In this document: positions 63,444-64,000 of the stretch, piece after piece | How positions within the stretch are numbered: the stretch's first letter is position 1 | Layout of the letters: every line of letters starts with the position of its first letter | NCBI GenBank assembly: GCA_002471575.1 | Contig: DKQG01000029.1 | Location: 69,244-133,243 of the forward strand | Length of the DNA: 64,000 bases | From: Alphaproteobacteria bacterium UBA7314 | Lineage (GTDB): Bacteria; Pseudomonadota; Alphaproteobacteria; MPNO01; UBA830 | Direction: 5' to 3' | Translations under genes and position numbers: made by a program | Notes under the pieces: generated by a model | Told to the model about the DNA's origin: nothing | Database searches by the model: none | What the model saw: only the letters and a program-made list of their open reading frames with translations

Positions 63444-64000
63444 ATGGGTAAAACAGGTGTTTCGGTATTGTCCGTGAATCGTCTCTTTGTTGCAGTCGCC
63501 GCGCTTGCGGTCGCTGGCGTTACCGCGTGCTCCACACCTGCCCCGGAGTCTCCTGAACAGGTCACCCAGCTCGAAGTCATCGAAACGGTGTTCGAGAACA
63601 TAGACAAGCGTTACGCGGCCGCCACAACGATCAAAACAGTTTCCCTCGCGGGGCTGAAGCGCCTTTCCGAAACGGATGCTCTGCTCGCGGTCGACGATAC
63701 GGGAGGCAGCGTTGAACTTCGCTACGCCGATCGAATTTTGGGTGCATGGCCCGAACCGACGCCGAACGACCATGACAATTGGGCGGCGCTGACCTCCAGG
63801 GCGCTGACGCTCGCGCGTTCGGAATCCGACAAAATTCAGGCCGATGAATATGGAAATCTGCTCAAGCGGTTCTTTTCGGGCGGCCTGGCCAAGCTGGACA
63901 GATACACGCGTTACGACGGACCGGATCAGGCCCGCAACACACGCGCCCGCCGGGAGGGATTCGGCGGTCTGGGCGTCACGATCCGATACGAGAACGGAAA
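63444..64000 (+). CDS. S41-family (C-terminal processing) protease lipoprotein, N-terminal part
   Basis: ATG 63444 opens a frame that runs off the window. Residues 1-28 are a lipoprotein signal (RLFVAVAALAVAGVTA-C29) followed by a linker. The next part (VIETVFENIDKRYAAATTIK, LLKRFFSGGLAKLDRYTRY) and the beginning of a PDZ domain (GFGGLGVTIRYENG) match the N-terminal region of alphaproteobacterial S41 peptidases. The catalytic Ser-Lys part lies beyond the window. No strong ribosome site is seen. It would act in the periplasm, anchored to a membrane. Confidence 0.75.
   Translation, partial: MGKTGVSVLSVNRLFVAVAALAVAGVTACSTPAPESPEQVTQLEVIETVFENIDKRYAAATTIKTVSLAGLKRLSETDALLAVDDTGGSVELRYADRILGAWPEPTPNDHDNWAALTSRALTLARSESDKIQADEYGNLLKRFFSGGLAKLDRYTRYDGPDQARNTRARREGFGGLGVTIRYENG

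Noticed and set aside
1..64000. CRISPR array, rRNA operon, prophage or restriction-modification system
   Set aside because: No regularly spaced repeats, rRNA sequence, phage structural genes or methylase motifs were seen.

Overview
The window looks like a chromosomal segment of a free-living alphaproteobacterium, probably of Rhodospirillales type. The evidence is the GC-rich coding style, full-length fused PntA, the gatC-gatA-gatB block divergent from ruvX, the pyrB-pyrC-plsY-dprA-topA-rnr run, and many ATGA/TGATG start-stop overlaps. No plasmid or phage backbone is visible.

Region by region: (1) 1-8.1 kb is a catabolic group: end of an FAD dehydrogenase, a reductive-dehalogenase-like Fe-S protein (frameshifted), a NicC-like FAD monooxygenase, an MDR oxidoreductase, a 4-hydroxybutyryl-CoA-dehydratase/HpaB-family protein, a metallo-beta-lactamase-fold hydrolase and an amidase. 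(2) 8.3-17.0 kb on the minus strand is one tight unit: AhpD-like protein with an in-frame TGA in its CxxC motif, LLM flavin monooxygenase, carboxymuconolactone-decarboxylase-like protein, CobW GTPase, two-domain VOC dioxygenase, CoxM/CoxS/CoxL molybdenum hydroxylase, and a broken FAD oxidoreductase. It reads like a degradation pathway for an aromatic or N-heteroaromatic compound. (3) 17.0-21.2 kb has a cupin, a YghU-type GST, a UbiD-family decarboxylase and a secreted SUMF1-domain protein. (4) 21.2-24.2 kb is pntAB, followed by a second molybdenum hydroxylase (24.4-28.1 kb). (5) 28.3-39.7 kb is a surface-polysaccharide cluster: asnB facing six glycosyltransferases and a polymerase-like membrane protein. 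(6) 39.7-44.8 kb is AT-richer and gene-poor: DUF2256 protein, Fpg/Nei glycosylase, a 40-residue secreted peptide, tRNA-Ser(GCU), duplicated fragments of a tyrosine recombinase, a direct repeat copying the tRNA 5' end and its upstream flank, a DUF2306 gene and a FolB-like gene. (7) 44.9-48.8 kb has a ThDP enzyme, a relic field and two GSTs. (8) 49-64 kb is core housekeeping: GatCAB, RuvX, PyrB, PyrC, PlsY, DprA (interrupted by TAA), TopA, RNase R and the start of an S41 protease lipoprotein.

Two themes stand out. First, the AhpD-like gene is a candidate selenoprotein: TGA replaces the second cysteine of CxxC and a SECIS-like hairpin follows at the right distance. The same gene has an N-terminal frameshift, so decay is a real alternative. 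Second, the window is unusually rich in broken genes (about a dozen relics or single-lesion genes). Two of the lesions lie in homopolymers and may be sequencing errors, but most cannot be explained that way.
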